Source: Eupransor demetentiae
GTDB lineage: Bacteria; Bacillota; Bacilli; Lactobacillales; Lactobacillaceae
Length of the DNA: 64,000 nucleotides
Assembly (NCBI RefSeq): GCF_963930865.1
Contig: NZ_CAWVOH010000001.1
Location: forward strand, 186,001-250,000
Reading direction: 5' to 3'
Part shown: positions 52,647-61,626 of the stretch, piece by piece
Layout: each line of letters opens with the position of its first letter
How positions within the stretch are numbered: position 1 is the stretch's first letter
Position numbers and translations under genes: made by a program
The notes under the pieces: generated by a model
Told to the model about the DNA's origin: nothing
Database searches by the model: none
The model's input: the letters and a program-made list of their open reading frames with translations, nothing else

Positions 52647-54014
52647 ATGTCAGATGTGAAACTTAAATATTTTGGGACGGATGGCGTTCGTGGCGTTGCC
52701 AACCAAAGCCTGACGCCCGAATTGGCCTTTAAATTGGGTCGTTGCGGCGGGGCTATTTTAACGGCTCACAGTCAGGAAAGCGGCAAGAAGCCCGTGGTTA
52801 TTCTGGGTCGTGATACTCGTATTTCTGGGGCAATGTTGCAAGAAGCCATTGTTGCCGGTTTGCTTTCAGTCGGAGTGGATGTTTTGACTCTTGGGGTCAT
52901 TACGACGCCTGCTGTGGCTTACCTGGTTGAAGCTCTGGAAGCCGATGCAGGCATTCAAATTACGGCTTCGCACAATCCGGCACAGGACAACGGCATTAAG
53001 TTCTTCGGAAACGATGGTTTCAAGCTTTCTGATGAACTCGAATATGAAATTGAACAGCTTTTGGACGCTAAAGAAGATAATTTGCCTCGTCCTAGTGCCG
53101 AAGGTTTGGGTAAGGTTTCAGCTTATCCCGAAGGTGTTCAAAAGTACTTGGCCTTCTTACAAAAGACGATTCCAGCCGAGCTAGGTGGTTTGTCGGTTGC
53201 CTTAGACGGTGCCAATGGAGCCACTTCCTTGCTCTTACCACGTCTCTTTGCCGACTTAGACTTGGATTTTGAAACGATGGGTACCGAACCCGACGGCTTG
53301 AACATTAACAAAAACGTGGGGTCAACCCATCCCGAAGCTTTGGCCAAGATGGTTGCCGACGGTGATTTCAATGCCGGTTTGGCCTTTGATGGCGATGGCG
53401 ATCGCTTGATTGCTGTCGATGAAAACGGTCAGATTGTCGATGGTGATAAGATTATGTTCATCACGGCGAAGTTCCTCAACGAGCAGGGCCGCTTGAAGTA
53501 CAACACCGTAGTTTCAACGGTCATGAGTAACATCGGTTTCTACAAGGCTTTGGAAGCCAACGGCATGAAAAGCGTTAAGACCAAGGTCGGTGACCGCTAC
53601 GTTATGGAAAAGATGCTCGAAGACGACTTCAACCTGGGTGGTGAACAGTCCGGTCACATTATCTTCCGGGATTGGGCCAAGACTGGCGATGGCCTCTTGA
53701 CGGCCTTGCAGCTTCTCTTCGTCATGAAGGAAACGGGCAAGCCACTGTCAGAATTAGCCGATGAAGTCGTTTTGTACCCCCAAAAGTTGGTTAACGTGCA
53801 GGTTAAGGACAAGCAGTCCATTTTGAAAAACGATGAGGTTTTGTCAAAGATTACCGAAGTTGAAGAAAAGATGGGCGGCGACGGCCGTGTCCTCGTCCGT
53901 CCTTCGGGAACGGAAGCTTTGCTACGCGTGATGGCCGAAGCACCAAGCACTGAATTGGTTGATGCTTACGTTGATGAAATCGTCGAAGTCGTTAAGAAAC
54001 ACGCCAATGATTAA
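52647..54014 (+). CDS. glmM: Phosphoglucosamine mutase
   Basis: A 455-residue enzyme that converts GlcN-6-P to GlcN-1-P for UDP-GlcNAc synthesis. The phosphoserine active site is ITASHNPAQDNGIKF near residue 108, the metal loop is DGDGDR near 249, and the sugar-binding EQSGH and RPSGTEALLRVMAE motifs are near 332 and 418. Length matches GlmM. In several Gram-positives GlmM interacts with and inhibits CdaA. It ends at an intrinsic terminator. Confidence 0.97.
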   Translation: MSDVKLKYFGTDGVRGVANQSLTPELAFKLGRCGGAILTAHSQESGKKPVVILGRDTRISGAMLQEAIVAGLLSVGVDVLTLGVITTPAVAYLVEALEADAGIQITASHNPAQDNGIKFFGNDGFKLSDELEYEIEQLLDAKEDNLPRPSAEGLGKVSAYPEGVQKYLAFLQKTIPAELGGLSVALDGANGATSLLLPRLFADLDLDFETMGTEPDGLNINKNVGSTHPEALAKMVADGDFNAGLAFDGDGDRLIAVDENGQIVDGDKIMFITAKFLNEQGRLKYNTVVSTVMSNIGFYKALEANGMKSVKTKVGDRYVMEKMLEDDFNLGGEQSGHIIFRDWAKTGDGLLTALQLLFVMKETGKPLSELADEVVLYPQKLVNVQVKDKQSILKNDEVLSKITEVEEKMGGDGRVLVRPSGTEALLRVMAEAPSTELVDAYVDEIVEVVKKHAND

Positions 54015-54017
54015 GTT

Positions 54018-54046
54018 AAAAGGACTGGTTAATTCAGTCCTTTTTT
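54018..54046 (+). terminator. Intrinsic terminator after glmM
   Basis: The stem AAAGGACTG / CAGTCCTTT with a seven-base loop is followed by T6. Confidence 0.92.
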
Positions 54047-54079
54047 GCTGGGCCTAAAGTCCCGGCCGAAGGGATATTT

Positions 54080-54088
54080 TGGTATAAT
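54080..54088 (+). promoter_or_regulatory. Extended -10 promoter of rnc-smc-ftsY
   Basis: TGGTATAAT is a perfect extended -10 located 32 bases before the rnc start. Confidence 0.65.
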
Positions 54089-54119
54089 AGAAGCAGTTTA
54101 ATTTCGAAAGGAAAAGATC

Positions 54120-54821
54120 TTGTCACAAGTAAATTTTGAAGAATTTTTACGCGATCGCTTTCAGATTCAATTCAAGAATCAAGACCTCTTAACTGAGGCG
54201 CTCACGCAACGTAATTACTTAAATGAACATCCAGAAGAAAAGGGGCGCGACTATCAGCGCCTTGAATTTTTGGGTGATGCGGTGATGCAAGAATCCGTTA
54301 CGGAATACCTCTTTAAGCGCTATCCTAACTGGCACGAAGGTCAGCTAACTGAAATGCGAATTGCCATGGTGCAGACGCGTTCCTTTGCTCACTTTGCCCG
54401 GGTTATCCACTTGGATGGTGCAATCCGTCTTGGAAAGGGCGAAGAAATGAACGGTGCCCGTCAGCGCGACTCTCTTTTGGAAGATATCTGGGAAGCCTTT
54501 ATTGGGGCTCTCTATCTGGATCAGGGCGCTGATGTTGTCCGTAAGCTTTTGAACGAAACTTTGTTTAAGGCAATCGACGAACACTTCTTTGACCAGTTCA
54601 TCGACTTTAAGAGTCGTCTGCAAGAACGTTTGCAAGCCAAGGGAACGGTCGACATCGAATATACAACCGATGCTGAAGAGGAGTTGCCCGACCACACACA
54701 GCGTTTCACTGCCTCAGTTTCCGTTAATGGAAAGCACATCGGGCAGGGGCAAGGTAAGTCAATTAAGGATGCTGAAAAGGCTGCGGCTCGTGAAGCCATG
54801 CAGAACCTTGACGATAAGTAA
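54120..54821 (+). CDS. rnc: Ribonuclease III
   Basis: A 233-residue double-strand-specific endoribonuclease for rRNA maturation and mRNA turnover. The RNase III signature RLEFLGDAVMQ near residue 46 and the second catalytic cluster ESLLEDIWEAFIGALYLDQG (reading DSLLEDIWEAF) near 120 are present; the dsRNA-binding domain occupies the last 75 residues. The start is TTG with AAAGGA nine bases upstream. It precedes smc by three bases, the usual order in Bacilli. Confidence 0.96.
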   Translation: MSQVNFEEFLRDRFQIQFKNQDLLTEALTQRNYLNEHPEEKGRDYQRLEFLGDAVMQESVTEYLFKRYPNWHEGQLTEMRIAMVQTRSFAHFARVIHLDGAIRLGKGEEMNGARQRDSLLEDIWEAFIGALYLDQGADVVRKLLNETLFKAIDEHFFDQFIDFKSRLQERLQAKGTVDIEYTTDAEEELPDHTQRFTASVSVNGKHIGQGQGKSIKDAEKAAAREAMQNLDDK

Positions 54822-54824
54822 TTT

Positions 54825-57800
54825 ATGAAATTAAAGACACTCGAAATTTCCGGCTTCAAGTCTTTTGCCGACAAAACGATCATTGATTTCATGCCCGGTA
54901 TGACTGGGATTGTGGGACCCAATGGTTCGGGAAAATCGAATATTATTGAGGCGATTCGCTGGGTAATGGGTGAACAGTCTGCCAAAAATTTGCGTGGTTC
55001 AAAAATGAGCGACGTTATTTTTGGTGGAACGAAAAACCGTAAGGCGCTTAACCGGGCGGAAGTGTCAATTACTTTTGACAACAGTGACCATTACGTCAAA
55101 TCCGATTTCTCTGAAATCCGGATTACCCGCCGCCTATATCGTTCCGGCGAAAGTCTTTACCAAATTAATGGCGCTGACTGCCGTTTGCGTGATATTCATG
55201 AACTTTTCATGGATACAGGTTTGGGGCGGGAAGGCTTTTCCATTATTTCCCAGGGCCAGGTGGAAAGCATTTTTTCATCAAAGCCCGAGGAACGACGCGG
55301 CATTATCGAAGAAGTTGCTGGCGTCTACAAGTACAAGCAAAACAAGGACAAGGCCGAAAAGGAATTACTGCAAACCAGTGATAACCTCAGCCGCGTTTCG
55401 GATATTTTGCACGAAGTGACCAACCGACTTGAACCACTGAGCGAACAGGCCAAGCAAGCCAAGCTCTATTTGGGCAAGCGTGAAAGCTTTGAAAAGCTCG
55501 ATCAAGAGCGCTTGACCTATATGGTTGCTGACTACCGCCAAAAGCGTCGAGCAGGCCAAGCGACTTTGCAAACTAAGCAAGCCGCTTTACAATCGGCTCA
55601 AAACGACTTGGATCAATTACAGGCAGAACTTGGTCAAAAGCGCCAGGAACAAGTTAACTTGCAAAAGGCACGTGAAGACTTGCAGGCCCAGATTTTAAAG
55701 AATACCCAGGCTAAGGAAGCCCTACTGGGTGACCAAAAATTAGCCCAGCAGGAATCGGCGACATTGGAACGTGATTACGATGCCTTAAAGCAAGCTGATG
55801 AGCAGCAAAAGCATGATTTGGAAGCCAAGCAGGCGGAACTGCAATCCTTGGACCAGCAAATTAAAGCTTGGCAAGAAGAAGCCGACAGCTTAACGGCAAG
55901 CATCCGCCAAATCGAAAAAGAACACGGTCAAAGTAAGCTCGAGGCCCTGCAGCGCGAACTGGACGCTGGCCGCGACACTTACATCGAAACGATGCAGGCT
56001 TTGGCAACGATACATAACAAGCAGACCTTTCAAGCCAAAAGCAAGAATCAACTAAGCGCTCGAAAAGAGCATCTTCAAAGGCAGTTAAACGAGAGTCAGG
56101 CTGACGAAAAGAAGTTGCAAGACAAGCTAGCTGCTTATCAGGAGCAACATCCAACTGGTCCGACTGTCGACAGCCAAAAGCAAGTCGAAAAGGTCCACGA
56201 TTTAGAAAAACTCTTGGCCGACAAGCAGGCGGCATATCGCGCTGCGGATGATGACTGGCGACAAGCCAACCACCGTTTGGAGCAGCAAAAGAGTCAGTAC
56301 GAGGCCCTATCATCTTTGGATGACTATGCTGGTTTCTACCAAGGAGTTCGTAATTTGATGGTGCCGCAGGTGCGCCAGCAATTTCCTGGAATTTTGGGCT
56401 TGGTAGGGCAGCGTTTACAGGTGCCAGCACAGTACACCAAGGCGATCGAAACGGCTTTGGGCGGCGCTTTGCAGCAGGTAATTGTCGATTCGACCCAGTC
56501 AGCCAAGCAGATTGTGTCCTATTTGACTAAGAACCGCCGCGGTCGTGTTACCATTTTGCCGGTCGATACGATTAAGGGCCGTTTTATTAACCACCCAGAG
56601 CAGTTACAAAATCAACCCGGCTTAATCGGCATCGCTGCTGATTTGGTCAAGATTCCAAGTCAGATGACGGCCATTAAGCAGCATCTATTAGGGACGACTT
56701 TAGTCGCTGAAAATTTGGATGCTGCGACAAAAATCAGTAAAAAGTTGGGCCAGCGCTACCGGATTGTGACCCTCGATGGCCAATTGATTAATGCCGGTGG
56801 TTCCATCACCGGTGGGGCTAACCAGCGCCAAGGTTCAACCTTATTGAGCCGTAAGGCCGAAGTCCAAAAGCTCGCTGAACAAATCGAAGCTTTTGAAAAA
56901 GAAGTCCAGGCCATCGTTGAAAAACGAGACCAAATCCAGCAGGCAGGGCGCCAAATCCAAAGTGATTTAGAGGCTGCCCAGCAAGCCAAGCGCGAAGAGG
57001 AAGCTGCTTCCCAACAAAAGGATTACGAACTGGTTCGCCAGCAGGACGAACTTCGTCAAGCCCAGCGTTTGGTAAAGTCAGTGCAAGTTGAATTGGCTGA
57101 TATTGCTCAGCAACTCAATGAAATTGAACAAGAAGAGCAGCACAATGCTGATCAGTTGGCTGAAGCACAAGCCAAGCAGGCGCGACAAGAGGCCCATACC
57201 AAAAGCCTCCAAGAAGACTTGGCCCAAATTCAGACTGAATTGGCCCAGTTTAACGAGGAAAAGAGTGGTCTGCAAAGTAATTTGGTCGCCACTCAAACGC
57301 GTTTGGAAGGGGCCCGGGTACAGCGCAATAGTTTGAGCGAAGCAGTTGCTAATTTGCAGCGCACACTGGAAGCTAACCAAGCTGCTTTTTCCGATTACCA
57401 AAAGCGTTTGGAGCAACTGGCTAATCCAACCCTCCTCGGTCAACAAGCCCAAGAACTTAGCACGGCCCTTCAGAACGACCAAGCCCAAGTCGAAGAAATG
57501 GCTACAGAGCTCGCACAACTTGGCAGTAGCTTAGAGGATTTCGAGCAAAAGAATCAGAACCAGCAAGGCCGTTTGAACGAAGCGATGCTTGCCCTAAGTC
57601 GTTTTGAACAAGAATTTAAGCAGCTTGAAGAGCGTTTGACTAAGTTCGAATCCGAATTGCTAGCCAAGTATGGACAAGAACTTGCTGAAGATCAGGTTAT
57701 CGATGAAAGCCTTGATTTGGCTCGACTCAAAGAAGAGCTCGATCAATTAAAATCAGCCATGAATCAGCTGGGACCCGTTAACTTGGGTGCCATTGAGGAA

Positions 57801-58385
57801 TATGAAGAGTTACAGAAACGCTATGACTTTCTGTCAAGCCAACGAGCTGATTTGGAAGCCGCGCAACAGACTTTGGAAGAAACCATTGCCGATATGGATC
57901 AAGAAGTTCAGACCCGTTTCAAGCAAACTTTCGACCAGGTTGCCGGGCATTTCGAAAAGACCTTTACCAAAATGTTTGGTGGAGGTCAGGCCCGCTTGAC
58001 CTTGACCGATCCGGAGCACTTGTTAACGACTGGAATCGATATTACGGCCCAGCCACCTGGCAAGAAGTTCCAGCAGATGTCCTTGCTATCCGGTGGGGAA
58101 AAGGCCTTGACGGCCATTTCTCTGCTCTTTGCCATTTTGCAGGTTCGCCCAGTACCTTTTGCTGTGCTGGATGAAGCCGAAGCTGCCTTGGATGAAGCCA
58201 ACGTTGACCGCTTTGCCCATTACTTGAAGAACTTCGAGGGGCAAACGCAATTTATTACCATCACACACCGTAAAGGCACCATGACCCAGGCAAATATTTT
58301 GTATGGTGTTACAATGCAAGAAGCCGGTGTCTCAAAGATGGTTGCTGTGAACTTGGACCAAGCAAGTAAAAGTTTAGAAAAATGA
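54825..58385 (+). CDS. smc: Chromosome segregation protein SMC
   Basis: A full-length 1186-residue SMC ATPase. The N-terminal head has FKSFADKTIIDF and Walker A GPNGSGKSNIIEAIRWVMG; two long Gln/Ala/Glu-rich coiled coils flank the hinge (about 505-680, with ETALGGALQQVIVDS). The C-terminal head has signature LSGGEKALTAISLLFAIL near 1089 and the Walker B DEAEAALDEAN. It loads with ScpAB near the origin to condense and separate chromosomes. Gln enrichment in the coils is striking. Confidence 0.97.
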   Translation: MKLKTLEISGFKSFADKTIIDFMPGMTGIVGPNGSGKSNIIEAIRWVMGEQSAKNLRGSKMSDVIFGGTKNRKALNRAEVSITFDNSDHYVKSDFSEIRITRRLYRSGESLYQINGADCRLRDIHELFMDTGLGREGFSIISQGQVESIFSSKPEERRGIIEEVAGVYKYKQNKDKAEKELLQTSDNLSRVSDILHEVTNRLEPLSEQAKQAKLYLGKRESFEKLDQERLTYMVADYRQKRRAGQATLQTKQAALQSAQNDLDQLQAELGQKRQEQVNLQKAREDLQAQILKNTQAKEALLGDQKLAQQESATLERDYDALKQADEQQKHDLEAKQAELQSLDQQIKAWQEEADSLTASIRQIEKEHGQSKLEALQRELDAGRDTYIETMQALATIHNKQTFQAKSKNQLSARKEHLQRQLNESQADEKKLQDKLAAYQEQHPTGPTVDSQKQVEKVHDLEKLLADKQAAYRAADDDWRQANHRLEQQKSQYEALSSLDDYAGFYQGVRNLMVPQVRQQFPGILGLVGQRLQVPAQYTKAIETALGGALQQVIVDSTQSAKQIVSYLTKNRRGRVTILPVDTIKGRFINHPEQLQNQPGLIGIAADLVKIPSQMTAIKQHLLGTTLVAENLDAATKISKKLGQRYRIVTLDGQLINAGGSITGGANQRQGSTLLSRKAEVQKLAEQIEAFEKEVQAIVEKRDQIQQAGRQIQSDLEAAQQAKREEEAASQQKDYELVRQQDELRQAQRLVKSVQVELADIAQQLNEIEQEEQHNADQLAEAQAKQARQEAHTKSLQEDLAQIQTELAQFNEEKSGLQSNLVATQTRLEGARVQRNSLSEAVANLQRTLEANQAAFSDYQKRLEQLANPTLLGQQAQELSTALQNDQAQVEEMATELAQLGSSLEDFEQKNQNQQGRLNEAMLALSRFEQEFKQLEERLTKFESELLAKYGQELAEDQVIDESLDLARLKEELDQLKSAMNQLGPVNLGAIEEYEELQKRYDFLSSQRADLEAAQQTLEETIADMDQEVQTRFKQTFDQVAGHFEKTFTKMFGGGQARLTLTDPEHLLTTGIDITAQPPGKKFQQMSLLSGGEKALTAISLLFAILQVRPVPFAVLDEAEAALDEANVDRFAHYLKNFEGQTQFITITHRKGTMTQANILYGVTMQEAGVSKMVAVNLDQASKSLEK

Positions 58386-58396
58386 GGTAAGTCCGC

Positions 58397-59746
58397 ATGG
58401 GATTGTTTGATATTTTTCGAAAAAAAGAAAAGCCAGCCGATTCAACCAGTAGCAGCACGTCTGCTAGTGGATCCACCCTTAGTTCCGAGAGCCTTGCCAA
58501 TTCAACGCAAAGCAAGAGTGAATCAAGCAGCTTGAAGCCCCAACCTGATGGGAGCTTAACTTTAAAGCGACCATTGACCGAAAAGACGGGCTTGGTTAAC
58601 GAAAGTGAAGCTGACGTCTGGCAACAAGCCTTACAAAAGTCAGAGGTTGAACCTGAGCAGGATCAGCATTCTGAAAGTCAGAGCCGTAGTCAATCTGAAT
58701 CAAGCTCACGCCGTCAGTCTGAGACGGTGTTGTCCGAATCCGCATCGACATCAAGTAGCCAGTCTGAATCTGAAAGCCAGAATCAGGCAGACGCTAGTCA
58801 AGAAGAGGATAGCGACCAGGCGGCCTACGACCAAGGCTTGGAAAAGAGTCGGTCAGGCTTTGCCGACCGTTTGAACCGCTTCCTAGCCAACTTCCGTACT
58901 GTTGACGAAGAATTCTTCGAAAATTTGGAAGATACGCTGATTTCATCAGATGTGGGCTTTGATTTGGCCCTGCGAATTTCCAATGAATTACGCGAAGAAG
59001 TTCGTTTGAAGAATGCGAAGAAGCCGTCTGACATTCGTCAGGTTATCATCGAAAAGATGGTTGATCTCTACGAAGCTGACGGTGTGGATGAAGATATTTC
59101 CATGCATTGGGCGCCGGAAGGACAGCCCACCGTCTTCCTCTTTGTTGGGGTGAACGGGGTTGGAAAAACAACCACGATTGGAAAGATGGCTGAACGCTAC
59201 CGCAAGGAGGGCAAGAAGGTCCTTTTGGCTGCGGCCGATACCTTCCGTGCCGGTGCCACCCAGCAGTTGCAGGAGTGGGGCAGTCGTACCCAAGTACCCG
59301 TTGTTGCTGGTCCTGAAAAAGCTGATCCAGCATCAGTGGTCTACGAAGCCGTTGAAAAGGCCAAGAATGAAAATTACGACCTTTTGATGGTCGACACGGC
59401 TGGTCGTTTGCAAAACAACGTCAACTTGATGCAGGAATTGGCCAAGATGAAGCGCGTTATCCAACGCGTTTTGCCGGAAGCACCCCAAGAAGTGCTCTTG
59501 GTTTTGGATGCGACGACTGGTCAAAATGCCTTGCAGCAAGCTAAACTCTTCAAGGATTCCACTGACGTAACGGGGATTGTGTTGACGAAGATGGATGGTA
59601 CGGCTAAGGGTGGTATCATCTTTGCCATCCGTTCAGCCATGCACTTGCCGGTCAAATGGATTGGCCTCGGTGAAAAGGCCTCCGACTTACGGGTCTTTAA
59701 ACCAGAAGAGTTCGTTTACGGCCTCTTCAAGGACTTGGTGGACTGA
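58397..59746 (+). CDS. ftsY: Signal recognition particle receptor FtsY
   Basis: A 449-residue SRP receptor GTPase. The first 150 or so residues form an acidic and very Ser/Gln/Glu-rich low-complexity A-domain. The N and G domains follow, with G1 GVNGVGKTTTIGKM near 251, DTFRAGATQQLQEW near 278, DTAGRLQNN near 333 and TKMDGTAKGG near 395. With Ffh it docks ribosome-nascent-chain complexes at SecYEG. It overlaps ylxM by one base. Confidence 0.96.
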   Translation: MGLFDIFRKKEKPADSTSSSTSASGSTLSSESLANSTQSKSESSSLKPQPDGSLTLKRPLTEKTGLVNESEADVWQQALQKSEVEPEQDQHSESQSRSQSESSSRRQSETVLSESASTSSSQSESESQNQADASQEEDSDQAAYDQGLEKSRSGFADRLNRFLANFRTVDEEFFENLEDTLISSDVGFDLALRISNELREEVRLKNAKKPSDIRQVIIEKMVDLYEADGVDEDISMHWAPEGQPTVFLFVGVNGVGKTTTIGKMAERYRKEGKKVLLAAADTFRAGATQQLQEWGSRTQVPVVAGPEKADPASVVYEAVEKAKNENYDLLMVDTAGRLQNNVNLMQELAKMKRVIQRVLPEAPQEVLLVLDATTGQNALQQAKLFKDSTDVTGIVLTKMDGTAKGGIIFAIRSAMHLPVKWIGLGEKASDLRVFKPEEFVYGLFKDLVD

Positions 59747-60087
59747 TGGACTTAGACCAAAAGAATCGGGTCAACGCCTTGCTCGGCTTTTACGGGCCGC
59801 TTTTGACGACTAAACAGCAGGACTATTTGGCCTACTACTGTGCGGACGACTACTCCATCATCGAAATCGCCCAGGAGGAATCTTGTTCTCGCCAAGCCGT
59901 TTCGGAGAACATTAAGCGTGGGGTCGAACAGCTGGAACGTTATGAGAACTTGCTACACATTTACCGGGACTTTCTCAAGCGTCAAGAGCTCGAAAAAGAA
60001 GTGATTGCCTATTTAGACGAGCATCATCAAGACGACCAAAATTTAAAGAAAATGCTAGAAGGCTTACTCAGCCAAGAAATTGATTAG
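59746..60087 (+). CDS. ylxM: YlxM family helix-turn-helix protein, SRP accessory
   Basis: This encodes a 113-residue protein with a sigma-70 region 4-like HTH (DDYSIIEIAQEESCSRQAVSENI reading near residue 33-55). YlxM sits between ftsY and ffh in Gram-positives and, in streptococci, modulates SRP RNA and GTPase activity. The ATG overlaps the ftsY stop (TGATG). The C-terminal third is charged and helical. Confidence 0.93.
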   Translation: MDLDQKNRVNALLGFYGPLLTTKQQDYLAYYCADDYSIIEIAQEESCSRQAVSENIKRGVEQLERYENLLHIYRDFLKRQELEKEVIAYLDEHHQDDQNLKKMLEGLLSQEID

Positions 60088-60090
60088 AAA

Positions 60091-60122
60091 GGGATGCTAG
60101 CTTTGCGCTAGCAAGGATTGTT
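60091..60122 (+). promoter_or_regulatory. ffh leader hairpin flanked by two ribosome-binding-like blocks
   Basis: AAAGGG ending at 60093 precedes a perfect 7-bp hairpin TGCTAGC / GCTAGCA with a TTTGC loop (60095-60113), followed by AAGGA five bases before the ffh ATG. With no T-run it is not a terminator. Confidence 0.55.
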
Positions 60123-61589
60123 ATGGCTTTTGAAAATCTAACAGAACGACTCTCCAAAGCAATGAAAAACCTGACCGGCCGCGGCCGCATCAGTGACGAA
60201 GACCTCCAGGAGACGCTTCGTGAAATTCGTTTAGCTCTTTTGGAAGCCGATGTTAACTATGCCACGGTTAAGAAGTTCGTGGCCAACGTCCGCGAAAAGG
60301 CCAAGGGTGCCGATATCATGAACGGCTTGAATGCCGCCCAGCAAATCGTCAAGATTGTTAACGATGAGTTGACCGAGACGATGGGGGAAGAAGCCGTTCC
60401 GCTGAACAAGTCGGATAAGATTCCAACGGTTATCATGATGGCTGGTTTGCAGGGTGCTGGTAAAACCACGACGGTTGCCAAGTTAGCCTACAAGCTTAAG
60501 CAGGAAGCTAACGCGCGTCCCTTGCTGATTGCTGCCGATGTTTACCGTCCGGCTGCCATCGAACAGTTGGAGATTTTGGGGCGCGACCTCGACATGCCCG
60601 TTTTCTCAATGGGAACGGATGTTGATCCACGTGAAATCGTTAAAAAGGGTTTGGCCCAAGCCAAGGAAAACAAGAACGACTACGTCTTTATTGATACGGC
60701 TGGTCGTTTGCAAATCGATGCCGACATGATGCAAGAGCTCAAGGACATCGAAAAGATTGCCCAACCAGATGAAATCCTTTTGACGGTCGATGCCATGACT
60801 GGACAAAACGCCACGGCGACTGCTGAAGGCTTCGCCGATGCCTTGGATATTACCGGTGTTGTTTTGACGAAGTTAGACGGTGACACCCGTGGTGGTGCGG
60901 CCTTGTCAATCCGTGACGTAACCGGAAAGCCAATTAAGTTTGTCGGACAGGGTGAAAAGCCAACCGACTTAGATGTTTTCTATCCTGACCGAATGGCCTC
61001 ACGTATCTTGGGCATGGGTGACATGCTGACCTTGATCGAAAAGGCCCAAAAGGAAGTCGACGAAGAGCAGCAAGCTAAGCAGCTCCAGAAGATGCGTGAA
61101 AACACCTTCGATTTCAACGACTTCGTTGACCAGTTGAAGCAAGTCCAAAAGATGGGACCATTGGAAGACTTGATGAAGATGATTCCGGGGATGGCAAACA
61201 ACCCCGCTTTGGCAAACGTCAACATCGATGAAAAGCAGTTTAAGCACATGGAAGCCATCGTTTCTTCCATGACGCCGGCTGAACGAGAAGACCCTGAACT
61301 CATTAATCCGTCCCGTCGCCGTCGTTTGGCCGCCGGTGCTGGCCGTCCCATCGTCGAAGTTAACCGCATGATTAAGCAATTTGATCAGATGCGTAAGATG
61401 ATGAACCAAGCAACTAAGGGAAACTTTGGTGGTATGGAACAGATGATGGGTGGTGCCGGTGTTGATATGGGCGCCATGATGGGTGGTGGCATGCCATCTG
61501 GTAATTTCGGTTCAAAGATGCAAAACTTTGCCGTTAAGCAAGCAGCCCGTCGCATGAAGAAGTTGAAGAAAAAGCGCGGTCGCCGTTAA
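60123..61589 (+). CDS. ffh: Signal recognition particle protein Ffh
   Basis: A 488-residue SRP54 GTPase. N domain at 1-85, G domain with G1 GLQGAGKTTTVAKLA near 107, DVYRPAAIEQL near 139, DTAGRLQID near 190 and TKLDGDTRGGAA near 248. The M domain begins near 325 and ends with a Met/Gly-rich tail and the basic KQAARRMKKLKKKRGRR. It binds signal sequences and 4.5S/6S-type SRP RNA and targets membrane proteins with FtsY. Confidence 0.97.
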   Translation: MAFENLTERLSKAMKNLTGRGRISDEDLQETLREIRLALLEADVNYATVKKFVANVREKAKGADIMNGLNAAQQIVKIVNDELTETMGEEAVPLNKSDKIPTVIMMAGLQGAGKTTTVAKLAYKLKQEANARPLLIAADVYRPAAIEQLEILGRDLDMPVFSMGTDVDPREIVKKGLAQAKENKNDYVFIDTAGRLQIDADMMQELKDIEKIAQPDEILLTVDAMTGQNATATAEGFADALDITGVVLTKLDGDTRGGAALSIRDVTGKPIKFVGQGEKPTDLDVFYPDRMASRILGMGDMLTLIEKAQKEVDEEQQAKQLQKMRENTFDFNDFVDQLKQVQKMGPLEDLMKMIPGMANNPALANVNIDEKQFKHMEAIVSSMTPAEREDPELINPSRRRRLAAGAGRPIVEVNRMIKQFDQMRKMMNQATKGNFGGMEQMMGGAGVDMGAMMGGGMPSGNFGSKMQNFAVKQAARRMKKLKKKRGRR

Positions 61590-61626
61590 GCACTGAATGA
61601 TTCCTGTTTGAACAAGGGGGAAGGCT

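Noticed and set aside
55861..56430. A 189-codon open frame on the minus strand inside smc.
   Set aside because: It lies wholly within a confident smc coding sequence, shows no family features and has no ribosome site; it reflects codon bias on the opposite strand.
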